Shown: piece after piece, positions 12,176 to 23,935 of the stretch | Layout: each line of letters opens with the position of its first letter | Numbering within the stretch: the stretch's first letter is position 1 | Source of the DNA: Notamacropus eugenii | Taxonomy: Eukaryota; Chordata; Mammalia; Diprotodontia; Macropodidae | DNA: 64,000 bases | Direction of reading: 5' to 3' | Assembly: GCF_028372415.1 (NCBI RefSeq) | Contig: NC_092875.1 | Location: 351,870,225 to 351,934,224, forward strand | The notes under the pieces: generated by a model | Told to the model about the DNA's origin: nothing | Databases searched by the model: none | What the model saw: the letters and a program-made list of their open reading frames with translations, nothing else | Made by a program: the position numbers and the translations under genes

Positions 12176-12815
12176 GTGCTCTTTTCCCAATGCCTTCACC
12201 ACACTGCCACTGAGAATCAAATACCCTGCTTAATAAAAAAGCTACTATAAATATACCATGTATGGATGATTAATTTTGAAAGAAACAGAAAACAATAAAA
12301 TGCACTGGACTAAAACCATACTGAACACAACATAAACTTTCTTTGATGATTCAGAGGTATTTTGGAAAGTGAAAGACCTCAATACTGGTCATGCATTTTT
12401 GTAGGAAAAAATATGCTTTGCAAGTGGATACTCATTTCCAGATTTTGTTAGATTAAGTACTTAAAAATCTACCCTGGAACTGCAATGGCATGCTACGGAG
12501 AAATTTCTCTTGTCCTCATTTTCTACTGAGACATAATCTAACTTGGTTTTCTTAAGTAGTGAGGTTGTAAACTGTCTATTTGAAAGCCTGAAAGAATGCT
12601 TTAGGCTTTGTTGGTATCTTCCTTTTTTAACGACCCCTTTAGGCAGATTTCTTGGTTTTCTTGTATAATCTCTGCCTTATCACTGGTTCACTCCCATAGT
12701 TTTAACTGTAAAGTCCAGAAATAAAACTCTTAAAATAAGTTTCTTCAGTCTTGAGCTCTCTCCCAAGTTCAAGATTCATTTGTCCAACTACCCAAGGGAA
12801 AAAAGGCTTTGATTT
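12176..12815. other. No recognisable feature
   Basis: No repeat or exon recognised. There is a polyadenylation-like AATAAA near 12294 but no transcript context. Confidence 0.45.
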
Positions 12816-13410
12816 TGGCTTGTACACCATCATTATCATCAGCACATCAAAGTCAATGCATCCAAAATAAAGGACTTATTTCTACGCCCAAATCTGTCCT
12901 CCCTTCTGGCTTTACTGTTTCTAGCTGTGGCACTATGATGGGTGGTTTCCCATTGTTCACCAATATTTATCAAATGCTTAGTGTAATGCCAGGCACATAG
13001 TTGGAGTTTAATAAATAATTGTTTCCTTATTTTATTCCTGACAGGAAAAGACAGGGTCAAGGGGAATGCTCCCTCAGAGTGTGCCAGCATACCCTGACAT
13101 CTCTCTCATGATCTATGTCCTCACCTATTTTCATGACTTCAAGGTTATTGTTTACTGTATTTGCTTATTAACATCTTATCTGATCAGTTCATTTTTGCTG
13201 AGTAAATATTCTACAAATGATTGCCTGAGTTCAGATAGAATGCAAACTTTCGCATACTACCTCCCTTACTCCAATAAGCTTAGGTATTTGACTTCTTGAG
13301 AATGTAGATTTTTAAGCAATAAAAATGAAAACAATTTGAATGTTTGTATTCCAAAACCTGACACAGTCTCTTGGACAAAGTAAGCACTTAAATCAATCAC
13401 CCTTGAATGA
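12816..13410 (+). mobile_element. LINE L2 fragments including 3' ends
   Basis: 12820-12950 resembles an internal L2 block (catccaaaataaaggactta). 12955-13022 is an L2 3' end (atgccaggcacatagttggag...taataaataattg). A second L2-like 3' end lies near 13295-13410 (aacctgacacagtctcttggac). All non-coding. Confidence 0.6.
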
Positions 13411-13543
13411 GATCTTATTTTATAAGCACTTCAAATCCATGGATGAGTTTCAGAAAAGCTGTCCAGTTGCTTAGCTAGTACTCCCTCATCACTGATAAAT
13501 CTCTTCTGGGAAGTTAGGGAGGCACTCCAGACGTGTTCCTTAC

Positions 13544-13614
13544 CTTGATGCACTCACAGGTCTTGCTACAGTCATATGATATTGGGTTGAGCCAATGATC
13601 TTCACAAACATCAC
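13544..13614 (-). CDS. Candidate internal exon of a small cysteine-rich protein (unidentified)
   Basis: On the minus strand a 71-bp block is bounded by a textbook acceptor (tatacctgttttactctccag) and donor (CATCAAG|gtaagg). In the frame that uses the first two bases to finish a split codon (xGT, so probably Gly), it encodes 23 residues ending exactly at the donor. They carry four cysteines spaced C-x11-C-x3-C-x-C, including the run SKTCECIK. That density recalls von Willebrand C, microseminoprotein or similar small disulfide domains, but I cannot name the gene. The frame starting at the first base is also open; the other is closed at once. No repeat family covers it. No partner exon was found in the window, so it could be a lone exon in a large gene, an exon relic, or chance. 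Confidence 0.35.
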
Positions 13615-13619
13615 CTGGA

Positions 13620-14100
13620 GAGTAAAACAGGTATATATTATGAGGTAGGTTACTGCTTCACAGTTTGTATTGTTGCTTTCAATGTATACTTATGAGTATT
13701 TGTGTTAATTTTAACGTTTCTTTAGCCTGGAAGAAAATAAAGAACTGTTCTGTACCTAATCCTATTGTACAGTGTGTCTCTTTCTACTCTTCCATTTGAG
13801 GGAGAACTTAAATATGAACCCCAATCTAAACTTTAAATAGTTTCTCCTTAGATTCTAAAGTAGAAAAGTAAAGAGTCAAAAGAGTTTGAGAAAAGGAGCT
13901 TGATTCTTCTTGTATCTAGTCAGGTAGCTCTAGGACTGAACATTGGCAGTACACATAAGTCCAGGGCTGAGAGGTAAACCTTAACAGAAAAGAGCACAAA
14001 GCACCCTTAGACCCCTTTGTCCAATAGCAGTTATCATTGTTAAATTTGTAAGAAAAGGGCTTTGTATTAAGCATGAAATTATTTTAAAGTCATAACATGA
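13620..14100. other. No recognisable feature
   Basis: Intron-like or intergenic sequence upstream (minus sense) of the candidate exon; no repeat recognised. Confidence 0.45.
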
Positions 14101-14104
14101 CAGA

Positions 14105-14535
14105 CTGGAAAAACAGATCCAGAGCCAAGAAGCTTAGGTTCAATTTCGCTCATCAGCTTAATGAAGATGAACAAGTCATTCATCATCTCTGACCTTACCT
14201 GAGTCTCAGTTTCTTTATGTAAAAAGGAGATTAAAGTTATTTGGACTATCCGCAAACCTGATTGTTGTAAGGAATGTACTTTGTAAACTTTAAAGCTCTT
14301 TCAAAATGTGGTTGTTGATGAGCTGACTTGGAAATATGTTAATGTGAACTACAATGCAACAGAGGACAGAAATTTCATTGCTTGTGGTATAATGAAAAGA
14401 TAGAACTAGAGTACCAGAGAGTACTAGAGCCTAGCCCTGGAATTGGCACCCACTAGGAGATCATTTCACCTCTATAAAACAATGGGGTTGACTCTCTCTA
14501 TCCCAAAAGCCTATAAATCTCCCTATAAAACCCTC
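14105..14535 (+). mobile_element. Two tRNA-derived/MIR-type SINEs
   Basis: About 14105-14330: head 'ttaggttcaatttcgctcatc', 'tctgaccttacctgagtctcagtttcttt', and a 3' part with 'tgtaaggaatgtactttgtaaact'. About 14385-14535: 'gcctagccctggaattggcac...tcatttcacctctataaaacaatgggg'. Both degenerate. The 'accttacc' in the first is SINE, not a splice site. Confidence 0.65.
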
Positions 14536-14539
14536 AGGG

Positions 14540-15455
14540 CAGGTGGCAAGAATTTCATCTTTCTCTCCAGTACACACCATGCTCATTCTTAATTCTTTTA
14601 CTAGTACCATTATTGTTCCACTGAGGTGAGTTCTTCCTCATGGATATTTGTCCAAACTCCACCCATCATTCAAGGCCCAAATCAATATCGCTTCCTCTAG
14701 GAAGCATTCTCCAGCCTGTGACATCCTGAATGTTCTCTTCTGTTGTACTTATTGTCTAACACAAGGTAGCTAGATCTGAGGTCAGAAAGACCCAAATTCA
14801 AAACCAGCCTTAGATAATTATTATCTTTGTGGCCCTGGGAAAGTCTCTCATTCTGTGTCTGTCTCTGTTTCCTCATTTGCAAAATCAGGATAAAAATATT
14901 ACCTACTTTCCATGTTTTTTTTTTAAGATAAAAGGAGTTCTTTGTAAAAAATTTTGCAAATTTCAAAGTACTTTACAGTTCTACCCTTTTCATAGATCCC
15001 CTTGTATTGCATTCCAATAATTTCATATGTATAATCTAGTCTTCCTCTTCTCCCCATTTCTTAATGATCATATAGACTATTTGAGGGCAGGAACCATGTG
15101 CAACATCATGTTTGATTTTTTTTTCTTATTTTCCACAGTGCTTACTGGCAATTGCTAGACTTTAAGTTAGGAAGACTGAAGTTTGATTCTTGCCTCTCAT
15201 ATTAATTGTGTGAACCTTAGCAAATCACCATTTTCCCTGAGTCTTAATTTCCCCATCTATGAAATGCATACAATTTTGATTTGTTTTGGTTTATTTCCTT
15301 AATACTTGGTCCAATATTTCGGGCATAAGTGTTTAATACATGATTGCTAAATGACTACATCTTCATGTTATTATGACTCTCACATGAAATGGTATTTATA
15401 AAGCACTTTGAAAACCTTAAAGTGATATTCAAATATTAGCTCTTTCTATTTATTG
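14540..15455 (+). mobile_element. L2 3' end interrupted by tRNA-derived SINEs
   Basis: L2 blocks: 'aaggcccaaatcaatatcgcttcctctaggaagcattctcc' (about 14670-14715), 'tagactatttgagggcaggaacc' (about 15073) and the terminal 'gcataagtgtttaatacatgattg' (about 15322). SINEs lie at about 14750-14985 (gacccaaattcaaaacc, tctctgtttcctcatttgcaaaa) and 15150-15285 (gttaggaagactgaagtttgattc), with a SINE 3' piece near 15370-15455. The SINEs split the L2 and are therefore younger. Confidence 0.65.
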
Positions 15456-15639
15456 ATTAATTTTGGTGACTGAAATGAGTATTATTGTTAAAGTAAAATT
15501 AAATGACTTGTCTATAAGTATGGTATTAATGAAGAGGCACCCTGGTCAGACTCCACACACATATTTGTGCAAAAGCCTGACATTTGCACCAGACCAATTA
15601 ATAATCAAGAAATACATTGAGAAGCTACAACAAGAACTT

Positions 15640-17250
15640 TTTCTACCTCAAAAATACACACAAAAATTAGCTGCTAGCTCATGGAAAGGAAGTCACCCAC
15701 AAAGGTAACACCAGCAAAAGCAAATAAGGCAGTTACCAGAGAAGGGTCAGAGAAGCATATACCCTAAAGGGCTATTTGTTTAATCATAGATTACCCCAGA
15801 AATCCTGGGAAGGGGAGTGATGGTAAACCCAGGCAAAGACATCTCTTGGAAGAACAAGGTAAAAACAACGGTGAATGAAGAGTGGTGACAAACGAGAGCA
15901 CTTCTCAGAAGAGAATACCCTCCCCACGCTTAGTCTCTAAGTTCCCTATCATCACATCATAAAATGCTATAGAGGACCCAAAAGATCCAGAACTCAGAAG
16001 CTGAAAGATCCAAGGGGACCTAAACTTGAAGAGGCTGAGTACAGAAAGCAGATATCCACCATAAGGTCAAATAGGACCAACCATACTACCCAAAAGCCTA
16101 GCAGGGAACAAGCATGAGACAAAGTCCAAATTTAGAAACTGAAGCTGGAGAGATGAGAATACTAAAGAATACATTGAGCAGTATCAAATATTATTCCAAA
16201 TATAGAGATTTCCCAAATGAGAGAATAACATCATAAAACATGCAAGCATATATGCAAAGGAAAAAAAAGGGATTTTCCTCAAGGACTCCATAAAGTGTGA
16301 GATAAAAAGTGAAATAAGAGCTCTTGAGGATAGATCTAGAAGGACCATAAATAGCTTAGAAGAGCATATAGTAAAGCCTACCAAATTAGCTGCTGCCAGA
16401 AACCTAGGAAAGATCAAACAAAAATAAATAACTTCATGAGGCAACAAGGTATATTAGAACAAAGTGAATAGATTAAAAAAATAGAAGAAAATGTAAAATA
16501 TCTGCCATGAGAAACAAATGACCTGGAAAAACAGTCAAAGTCTCCCTGAGAACTATAATTAAAAAAAAATCTTGGATGTTATATTTAAAGGAATAAAAAT
16601 GAAAGATGTACAAATCTATATGAACTATAGGGAAAAAAGATAATAAATAAAATTCACTGACTTTCTTAAAATAAAAAAAAAACCTCAAACAAAAAGTCCC
16701 AGGAATGCTACAGTTAAAGTTCATAACTTTGACAACAATTGAAAAATTCTATAAGTATCCAGAAAGAAGCAGTTCAAGTACCATGTGACCATGCATTCTA
16801 CTAAAAATAAGAGATCTTGTAATACAGTATCCTTGAAGGTAAAAGATACAGACTTCCAACTGAGAAAAACTTATTCTTCAAAAATGAACATAATACTACA
16901 GGGTAAAAATGGATTTTTAAAGGAATAAAAACTTCCAAGAGAAACCTATAAAGGTAAATTCACTTGAAAGACTAGAAAAGACTGTGTGATGTTGTAGCAT
17001 CAACATTTTTACAGAGGGAAAAGAAATGAATGTTCCTTTAGAGACTTAATGTCTTTACAGAATATCAGTTGAGTTAAGTAAGCAAAAATAGAGAAACTGG
17101 TTGGAGAGAGAGGAAGATGAATTCTATTCTGAAGGTTTGAAGAAAAGAAAGAGAAAGTTGAATAAAAAGAATATACTAGTATAAAAAGAAGGAAGAAAGG
17201 GGTTGAATCACTAATTCCATAATCAAGATGCTTTAAAAAATGAGGGATTG
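15640..17250 (+). mobile_element. Ancient L1/HAL1 relic with ORF1 traces
   Basis: A-rich strand containing degenerate ORF1. About 16484-16535 translates to ENVKYL...ETNDLEKQ, matching the EDKVKYLI-GKTTDLENR coiled-coil/RRM junction of the intact ORF1 at 31664-32752. About 16860-16925 matches its C-terminal end (aacataatactacagggtaaaaatgg). No ORF2 similarity was recognised downstream before 17.3 kb, so it may be an old HAL1; the copy is too decayed to be sure. Confidence 0.55.
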
Positions 17251-17329
17251 AAAAAAATAGACATTACACAAACCTCATTCTTATCTGAAACTGACAAAAT
17301 AATATTGAAAACATATACTTTATAATATA

Positions 17330-18118
17330 GTTCTTTGGGTTTTGATGGCTCAGAGTGAGTGTAACTAGCTATTTCCTTTTTGTTCTAGACAGAAACACTG
17401 AAGGTCTTCTGCTCTCAAATTGAATTTTTTTTTTCTGTTTTTGAATGGGCAAATCCATCTTTTGCTTCATTTCTTACCCAACTTAAATCACTGAATGGAT
17501 GTTGCCTCAGATAAACTGATATCTGGGAAAGACCTTACAAAGAATAGAATTTCTTGAAATAGAGTTCTGGAAACCAGGCATTGGTAAATCTGTTGGGATT
17601 CAAAGGGAGTTACTGGACTATGCCTTAAACCCAAATCACTGGCTCTCACTGACTGGCCAATAATGAGCCACAACCCAAGTCTCAGGTGGCCATTATTTCA
17701 GTTTTATTGGCTCAGAGTGACTGTAAATAGCAATTACTTCTGTTCTGGTCAGAGACCCTGATGGTCTTCCTCTCCCAGACTGATTTTTTTTAAGTAGATA
17801 GAGGACATTTTTTGCCTCATTTCTTACCTAGTCTTAATCACTGAATGGGTATTGCCTTAGATAATCTGAGACCTGAGAAAGATCTTAACTTAAAAATGAC
17901 CAAGGTCTCCCACTGCATCCAGGGTCACATCAGTCATCCTTGTTTATATCTTGTCATTGGAAGCAGATGGCTCTAGAGGAGAGAGTGAGGTTGATGACTT
18001 TTCATTTGGGGGAGAATCACTGCATCACTTAAATCCAATTCACTTGCAATTCAAGACATCTCCCTCCTGATGTCATTTGTCCTCTTGGAGAATGAAAGAA
18101 CAACAATGACAGTAGCTA
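17330..18118 (+). mobile_element. Unclassified marsupial composite retroposon with internal duplication
   Basis: The 3' 220 bp (about 17895-18118) is a family seen four times in this window: 'ccaaggtctcccactgcatcc' ... 'cacttgcaattcaagacatc' ... 'gatgtcatttgtcctcttgg', ending in an ACAACAA-type tail. Other copies are at 24990-25260, 30005-30505 and, inverted, 53063-53300. Upstream, a block of about 200 bp (ggctcagagtgagtgtaacta...) occurs twice, at about 17347-17545 and 17709-17890. The tail suggests non-LTR mobilisation; I cannot assign a class. Confidence 0.6.
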
Positions 18119-18204
18119 GGAAGGAATAGCTGTGAGCAAAACAAACTTCCTGAAGTTGAAAAACAAATTAGAATAGGAGTGGAGGGAGGAAAACAAATAA
18201 CTAG

Positions 18205-18370
18205 AATATACGGAAACACTCATCAATTGGGGAAAGACTGAATAAATTGTGGTGCATTATTGAAATGAAATATTATGAGTCAATAAAAATGATGAAATAT
18301 ATGACTTCAGAGAAATTTGGCTCATAAGAACCAATGCAGAAGAAAACAGAAAAAAGAACAATTTATAGAC
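18205..18370 (+). mobile_element. L1 3' UTR fragment
   Basis: 'actcatcaattggggaaagactgaataaattgtgg' followed by 'gatgaaatatatgacttcagagaaa' matches the L1 segment just after ORF2, seen again at about 47855-47990. Confidence 0.7.
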
Positions 18371-18394
18371 AGATAATGACAATGTATGGCAGGA

Positions 18395-18830
18395 GGGAAA
18401 AGCTGGATTTGGTATCAGGAGACATGGGTTCAAATCAGAGCTTTAGCATCTATGTTGGCCAATTAATCAATAAATATGTAAGAAGTGCTTGTGAAGTGGC
18501 AACTACTGCTTTAGATGGTGGGAATACAAAAAACAAAAAAGAAACAGTTCCTCCCTTAAAGAACCTTGAATTCTCATGGGGGAAATAATATGTACATGTT
18601 AATATATACAGAATATATACAAATTGAATACTAGACAGGTTTGGGAGAGGGAGTCCTTAATGAATGTATGGGGTTTAAACTGAGGATAGAAAGAAGTCAA
18701 AGAAGTCAAAAGTAGAGATAAGAAAGTAGTTTATTGCAGGCACAGCCTCAGTTTCTTCATTTGTTAAATGATAAAGTTGGACTAAATGACCTTCCAGATC
18801 TAACTCTAGAATCTATGGCACAGGGATCTT
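18395..18830. mobile_element. SINE fragments flanking an L2 3' end
   Basis: SINE head about 18395-18450 (ggtatcaggagacatgggttcaaatc). An antisense L2 3' end lies at about 18457-18735 (gaaacagttcctcccttaaagaacc, tctcatgggggaaata). A SINE 3' half is at about 18737-18830 (cagcctcagtttcttcatttgttaaatga, ccttccagatctaac). Confidence 0.6.
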
Positions 18831-19022
18831 AAACATTTTTGTTATGTCATGGACCATGTTGAAAATCTAGTGAAGGGTTAGACCCCTTTTTAGAATAAAA
18901 CTTTTTATGAATAAAATAAAACTTATAGTGATTCAAAGGAAACAAAATATATTGAAATAGAGCCATCACAATTAAAAAAAATTCACAGAGCCCAATTTAA
19001 GAAACCCTGCTCTACGAACAAA
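18826..19022 (+). mobile_element. hAT-like MITE relic
   Basis: The ends are inverted: 'gatcttaaacattttt' at the left and 'aatttaagaaaccctgc' at the right, with internal 'gtcatggacc' and 'cacagagccc'. It belongs to a family with 'ggttcttaa...ttaagaacc' ends. A second copy, split by a MIR, is at 50424-50912. Confidence 0.55.
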
Positions 19023-19530
19023 GGAATTTTTATTAGCTAGATAAAAAGTAGTTTTAGCTACTTATAAGGTAGGATATTTAATTTAAAAATCACATGCTTA
19101 GCTGTCTCTCCAGAGGACATAGGATTAATGGTACAAATAAAATTTTACTCATCATTTTTGTCTTATAAATTCCTCAGGTAATAGCCAGAGTTCATGAGAT
19201 TCATATATGGGTATTCCACTTTGTTCAGCCAATTAATTAGCTGCATGGAAAACTAATCCATCAGTTTATCTTTGATGGGTAGCATAATACTAACTTCCCA
19301 AAAGATTATAGAAGTCCAAATACTACAGTTGAAATATTACACTCATATTCATATTTACTAGATAATGTCTATGGCTTCAATATCATCTCTCTGGTATTTT
19401 CATGGGGCATAGGGAAATGATGATTTTCTTTATTATTCTAAATTGCAACAAATAACACTAATAAACCCAAGAGTTAGATGTAACATTATATTAAATTAAA
19501 TCATTAGTTCCATCATTTAGCTTTTTTCTT
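19023..19530. other. No recognisable feature
   Basis: AT-rich, no repeat recognised. Confidence 0.4.
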
Positions 19531-20291
19531 TTAAAAATTTTAAATGAAATTTAAAAAATCATCTTGTTAGTTTTCATGTCCTTATCTAATGTTGTTTACT
19601 TTTAGATATTTCATGAGATCTTGTTGCTATTAATACTATTTTTACATATTTATAGACAGTATGTATTGTTCTGATTCTGTTTTCTTCTCACTACACCTCT
19701 TATACCTTCCCATATTTTTTTAGCATTCTTCCTATTTGTTGGAAAGATATTCTGTTATGCTAATATATACTATAATTTATTCAGTTATTTCTCGATCATT
19801 AGATCTTTGTGCCCAGTTTTCTTTTCTACCATAAATAAAACTGCTATGGATATCTTAAGCTTTTGTTTGTTGTTTTATTATTTCAAGAACATACTTTTGC
19901 AAGTCTTTATTCTGAAATGTATTAACTCAATGTTCCTGGGCAAGTCATTTACCCTCACAGTGTTCTAAACAACTGACTATAAATTGCAGAACAGTTGCAT
20001 TAATGGTAGGAGTTTCCTCATGTCAATGAAATTACAAGGAAATCTGGACAAAACAAAACAAAGAAAACTAGACACGCAACAAAGCAAAGCAAAATAAAAC
20101 TCAAAAAAAACCCTAAACTACAAAGCAGACATACACACACATACATACATACATATATACATGCAACATACTGCAAACATAGGGTACAACCTTAGTTGTA
20201 TGAAAAGAAAGGCATTGAAGGCATAATACCTGAGGTTAAATTCTTATCTGTTACTTACCTTCACCCACTCCTCTAACATCTGTGGTCCTCA

Positions 20292-20323
<32 letters not shown>

Positions 20324-21200
20324 TATGGGTTGACTAAATGATATTTAAGGTTTGTTCTAGCTCTGAATCTATAGTCCCATGATTTATGGCTGTTATTGTA
20401 TGTTTCCATATTATTTTAAAGGAAGATTGTATCAATTTACAGCTCCTTCAGCAAAATCATGATGCATCTTTTCCCCCTCTCTATAATCTCTACCTAATCA
20501 CTGAAATGTCTCTTTAATTACTTTTGCTTGTTTGGCAGGGCAAAATATCTTCAGGTTCTTAATGCACGTATACATATGAATGAGTATAAACCCATACCTA
20601 CAAATACATGCATGTATATGCACATGTGTATATGTGTACATAGATATGAATGTGTGATTATATATTGACTATACACCTGTGCCTACAAATGTGTATATAT
20701 GTACATTACATATATGCATATACGTAAAATATATCTATACTTAAATTAATATTCAGCTGATTATATAATATATATGTGTATATACATATATACAGAGAGA
20801 AAGAGTGAGAAAAAGAGATTACATTTACATCGATATATTAACTTAAGAACTGAGTACATCCTTAGTTCATGTATCAGCTAAGCTATTGTTCTTTCTCTGA
20901 TAGATTTATGTCAACTACTTACTGATATTAGAAATTAGATTATTGGAAGAAATATCTATAAACCAAGATTTTCTCCTCAGTCTAATACTTTCCCTTTAAT
21001 TCTAGCTGTCTTGCTATTTTTGGTAAAACAAAGTTATAATCAAATCCATCAGTTTTATTTTCTACAATTCATTTTATTGACTGAATAGATAATGTTTGTC
21101 CTTACCATAACAACAGTGAATTTTGTATTACGTTATTCTTTTTTGTTTGTTTGTTTTTAAAATATTTAGATGATTGAACCATTTGTTACTTACTACAATT
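19531..21200 (-). mobile_element. Old L1 3' relic, broken by SINEs and microsatellites
   Basis: About 19740-19860 reads as the antisense L1 3' UTR ('tactataatttattcagttatttctcgatc...tttgtgcccagttttc...aaactgctatgga'). Further L1-like antisense pieces occur near 20405-20530. SINE fragments sit at about 19925-20060 and 20195-20385, and TACA repeats at about 20120-20165 and 20560-20800. Strongly degraded; the outer limits are a guess. Confidence 0.45.
20560..20805. repeat. TATGTA/TACA microsatellite cluster
   Basis: Irregular runs of TACA, TATG and TA units with interruptions. Confidence 0.8.
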
Positions 21201-21825
21201 TATGATGGGAGCTGGAAGCTTAATACATTTTTTGCCATACTCCCAGTATCCCCAAAAGATTATACTGAATAATTACTTACTCCCTCCTCTAATGTTATAT
21301 GATCTTGGGTTTATCAAATCTCTTATATGCTTTTGATGCTAATTCTGGAATATATATCACATATCTATATATATGTATGTGTCTGCTACTCTATTATTCT
21401 ACTTTTCATTCAGTTTTGTTTTCTGTTTTCTGATGGGAACTGATTTCTTCAAGATGAAAGTCTCCCTTTCATTTTTAAAAAGCCTCCTAATGCATCTGGA
21501 TTAGTCCATAAATTCAAAGGTTATGATTTTATCTAAATCTTTAATAAAAAAGAATAATGATTTCCCTCATACAAATAATATTAATCCTTCCTCAGCCTTC
21601 ACCCTGAAACATACATTGCACTAAATCCATTCCCATCTATTAGCATTTTCTTTTTTGTGAGAGAGAGGATTTTGGCTTATATCCTATATATTATATTATA
21701 TTATCTCCTATATTTAGGTACATACATATAAATAAATCGTTTTATTTAAACATCTCAAATCTTTGCTGAAGAGACTCACAAGTAGGGACTTATTTTAAGT
21801 AGCTCCTTCTATTGCCAGGTAGCAC
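21201..21825. other. No recognisable feature
   Basis: AT-rich sequence with short TA and TTATA runs (21345-21385, 21685-21730). No gene or repeat family assigned. Confidence 0.4.
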
Positions 21826-21900
21826 TTGTCAGTCAGTCAACAAGTATTTTATTAAGTGCTTACCACTTGTCAGGCATTATGCCCAGCATATCCTAATATT
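21826..21900 (-). mobile_element. L2 3' terminus
   Basis: 'cagtcagtcaacaagtattttattaagtgcttacc' is the antisense L2 3' end. Confidence 0.7.
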
Positions 21901-22259
21901 GAAATGGCAGAACCTTCTTTCAACTATGAACCTTGACATTATCATCAGAAAAGACTCCTCAGTGGCTGAGGGAGTATTTTGTTGAAGGACAGAGATGTTT
22001 CCTAGAGGATACTCTAATTTGTTGCTTTCAGATCTGTTATCTCAGGTTGAGATGCACAGCCATATGATTTTAGCAGCAGAGCATAAAAGCTGTCTCCTGT
22101 GGTAAAAGTAGATATTGTGGTATTGGTATGGATGTGTTCAAGATATTTTGGCATTAGCAGTGTGAGTACTGCCTCCATCAGTACAGATTGCCTAACTTCT
22201 CTTCCTTTGTAATTCACATCTATGATGATCTATAAATCCTCTAATGTATATAAATATGG
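21901..22259. other. No recognisable feature
   Basis: Unique-looking sequence before the RTE element. Minus-strand frames here have no family features. Confidence 0.4.
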
Positions 22260-23935
22260 TACACAGTGAAAAGTAGAGAAGAAAGAGAAAGATATGCGCA
22301 ATTAAATGCAGAATAGCAAGGAAAGATAAGGTTTTCTTATATGGGCAATGCAAAAAATAGAAGAAAGCAATAGAGTGGGAAAGACAAGAGAATTCTTCAA
22401 GAACATTAGAAATATTTAAGTAATATTTTATGGAAAAATAGACATAATATAAGACAAAAATCATAAGGATTTAAGAGAAGTGGAAGAGGTTGAGATGGCA
22501 AGAATAAACACACACACACACACGAAAGATCTTATCACTGATAACCATGATGGTGTAGTTGCTGATTTAGAGCAAGACATCTCAGAGAATGGACCTTAGG
22601 AAGCACTGGTAATAATATGACTGGTGGAGGTGATGGAATTCCAGCTAAGCCATTTAAAACCCTAAAAGATGATGGAAGCTCTCAAAGTGCTATGCTCAAT
22701 ATGCTAGCAAATTTGGAAAAGATTGGACTAGAAAATGTCATGTTATGTCCCAGTCCTAAAGAAGGACAATGTCAAAGAATGATCAAATTAAAGAGCAACT
22801 GCACTACTCCACATATCAGCAAGGTTATGGTTAAGTTTCTCCAAGTTAGGCTTCAGCAATATATGCACTGAGAATTACTAGAAGAACAGCCTGAATTTTG
22901 AACAGGCAGTGAGACTAGAGATCAAATTGCCAGCATTCATATAGAGCACTGAGACAAATTTAGAAGAATACAAGTCATTTCCTAATTGATAAATGGTCAA
23001 AGGATGTGAACAGGCAGTTTTCACATGAAGAAATGACCAGATCATCTTCCTCGTCTCTTAAGGTACCAAGAATGTGGACCAAGAAGCAACAGTTAGAAAT
23101 GAATATGGAACCACTTATGTGATGTTGGAAAAGGAGTATGCCAAGGTTTTATATTGTCACTTTCTTTATTTAACTTAGATGCATGGTACATCATGCAAAA
23201 TGCTAGGCTCAATGAATCAAAAACTGGAATTGAGGTTGTTCAGAGAAATATCAACAATCTCAGAGATGGAAATGCTACCTCTCTGATGACAGAAAGTGAA
23301 GAAGAATTAAGAAGCTTCTTGATAAGGGTGAAAAAGGAGATTGCAAAAGCTGGCTTGAAGCTTAAAATTAAAATCAACTAAGATCTTGGCAACTGATCCT
23401 ATCACTTCCTGGCAAACAAAGGGAAGGAGAATGGAAGCAGTGTCAGATTTTATATTTTTGGGCCCAAAGATCACTGCAGATGGTGACTGTAGTCATTAAA
23501 CTAAAAGATCCTTAATCCTTGGAAGGAAAGCTATGACTAAAAAAGCAGAGACATTACCAAGAAAGGTCCACATAGTCAAAGCTATGGTTTAACCAGCAGC
23601 AGTGTATGAGAGAACTGGACTACGAGGAAAGCAGGGTTTTTGAATTATGATGCTGTAGACTTTTGAGAGTCTATTAACTGGAATGTCAAAAACTGAAACT
23701 CAGACTTAAATACTTTGGACATATAATAAGAAGATGGGACTCATTTGGAAAAGACCCTCATGTTGGGGAAGATTGAAAGCAAAAAGCAGAGAATTAGATG
23801 GATAGATGGTATCACGGAAACAATGAACATGAACCTGGACAGACTTCAAGGGATAGTGGAGGATAGAAGGCCTTGGTATGCATAGGGTCACAAAGAGTTG
23901 GACATGACTGAATGACTGAACAACAACACTTAGGT
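22260..23935 (+). mobile_element. BovB-like RTE LINE, 5'-truncated, dead
   Basis: Sense-strand RTE relic starting downstream of the endonuclease. Visible RT landmarks: GGGDGIPAKPFKTLKDD (22625-22675), HISKVMVKFLQVRLQQYMH (22811-22869), GSETRDQIASIHIE, then LSLFNLDAWYIMQNARLNE (about 23157-23215) and NINNLRDGNATSLM where active RTEs have the catalytic Tyr-Ala-Asp-Asp. The C-terminal 'IRWIDGITETMNMNLDRLQG' is present, and the 3' end is 'ggacatgactgaatgactgaacaacaacac'. A (CA)n run interrupts it at 22510-22525 and an L1-like fragment at about 22970-23040. Stops, frameshifts and loss of the catalytic aspartates make it inactive. Its 3' end is the one used by the local tRNA-SINE family. Confidence 0.85.

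Noticed and set aside
22192..22464. 90-codon hydrophobic minus-strand frame.
   Set aside because: Antisense to the start of the RTE LINE, where the plus strand shows RTE text.
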